The notes beneath the pieces were generated by a model, which did not search any database, was not told the DNA's origin, and saw only the letters and a list, made by a program, of their open reading frames with translations. 64,000 nucleotides of DNA from NCBI GenBank assembly GCA_019456165.1, contig VRUJ01000016.1:19682-83681 (forward strand), read 5' to 3'. How positions within the stretch are numbered: the first letter of the stretch is position 1; each line of letters opens with the position of its first letter. Of this stretch, positions 63,884 to 64,000 are shown in pieces. This DNA comes from Chloroflexota bacterium (GTDB lineage Bacteria; Chloroflexota; Anaerolineae; Anaerolineales; UBA11579). A program made the translations under genes and the position numbers.

Positions 63884-64000
63884 GTTAGTGTAACATTGTT
63901 TCTGTAATTTCCAAAAAAAGATGGGTCAGGTATCCTTTTAGTGATAAAGCTAGAAAGGAGCTACACATGACCTATCAAAACGATTGTACATTACCAGAAG
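63884..64000 (+). mobile_element. IS256-family element, 5' end entering at right edge
   Basis: GTTAGTGTAA, then GGTCAGGTATCCTTT, then GAAAGGAGCTACACATG reproduce the leader of the remnant at 48258. The transposase starts at the ATG at 63967 and continues out of the window, giving M-T-Y-Q-N-D-C-T-L-P-E. Whether the copy is intact cannot be judged. Confidence 0.85.
63967..64000 (+). CDS. IS256-family transposase, partial (start only)
   Basis: Eleven codons from the ATG match the start of the transposase fragment at 48352 in 7 of the first 9 positions. An AAGGAG box lies seven bases upstream. The rest lies beyond the window. Confidence 0.8.
   Translation, partial: MTYQNDCTLPE

Overview
The window looks like part of a chromosome from a Chloroflexota bacterium, probably of the Anaerolineae. 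This is an inference from gene content: Ser/Thr kinases fused to TolB-type propellers, a CHASE2 adenylate cyclase, lipoproteins with Thr/Pro-rich linkers, GAF-SpoIIE phosphatase signalling and archaeal-style geranylgeranyl-reductase homologues. No rRNA, intact tRNA or CRISPR array was seen.

Layout. 1-3477: two tandem kinase/propeller genes, the first cut by the window edge. 3585-5868: folD and a frameshifted Leu/Val-type dehydrogenase. 6394-21278: a nitrogen-heterocycle catabolic region with an 8-oxoguanine-deaminase-like amidohydrolase, a DAO-type flavoenzyme, a GntR regulator, two carbamoyltransferases (ATCase-like and YgeW-like), carbamate kinase, two fold-type II PLP enzymes and a hydantoinase/dihydropyrimidinase. 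It resembles the E. coli yge/yqe/ssnA/hyuA purine-degradation locus in content but not in order. It is interrupted by a four-helix-bundle gene between inverted repeats, a MITE-like palindrome and an AT-rich HEPN-like gene. 21429-25038: three membrane genes resembling complex I/Mrp antiporter subunits with no redox partners. 25167-28302: a coiled-coil protein and selB. 28588-36332: a GAF-SpoIIE phosphatase and an AT-rich surface-glycan island. 36365-38426: an MFS transporter, a flavoprotein remnant and a small conserved protein. 38498-45408: yifB with a duplicated 3' end, enclosing two secreted lipoprotein genes (an Asp-box propeller and a GH5-like protein) bordered by direct repeats. 45545-48075: two overlapping GGR-family flavoproteins. 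48258-51251: an IS256 remnant and a two-gene 2-oxoacid:ferredoxin oxidoreductase with fused beta-gamma subunits. 51316-54660: a sulfotransferase, an AAA ATPase, a MerB-like gene and plsC. 54980-63742: an alpha/beta hydrolase-cNMP fusion, an L,D-transpeptidase, an AAC(3)-like/DUF4910 pair, a FecR-LysM protein and the CHASE2 cyclase. The start of a second IS256 element lies at the right edge.

The most interesting observation is at 53415-53888 (minus). An apparent 91-residue ORF continues in frame through a UGA for 65 more codons. The UGA falls on the catalytic Cys position of organomercurial lyase (MerB), and it is followed at the right distance by a hairpin with bacterial SECIS geometry. Together with selB in the same window, this points to a selenocysteine-containing MerB-like protein in an operon with an uncharacterised AAA ATPase.
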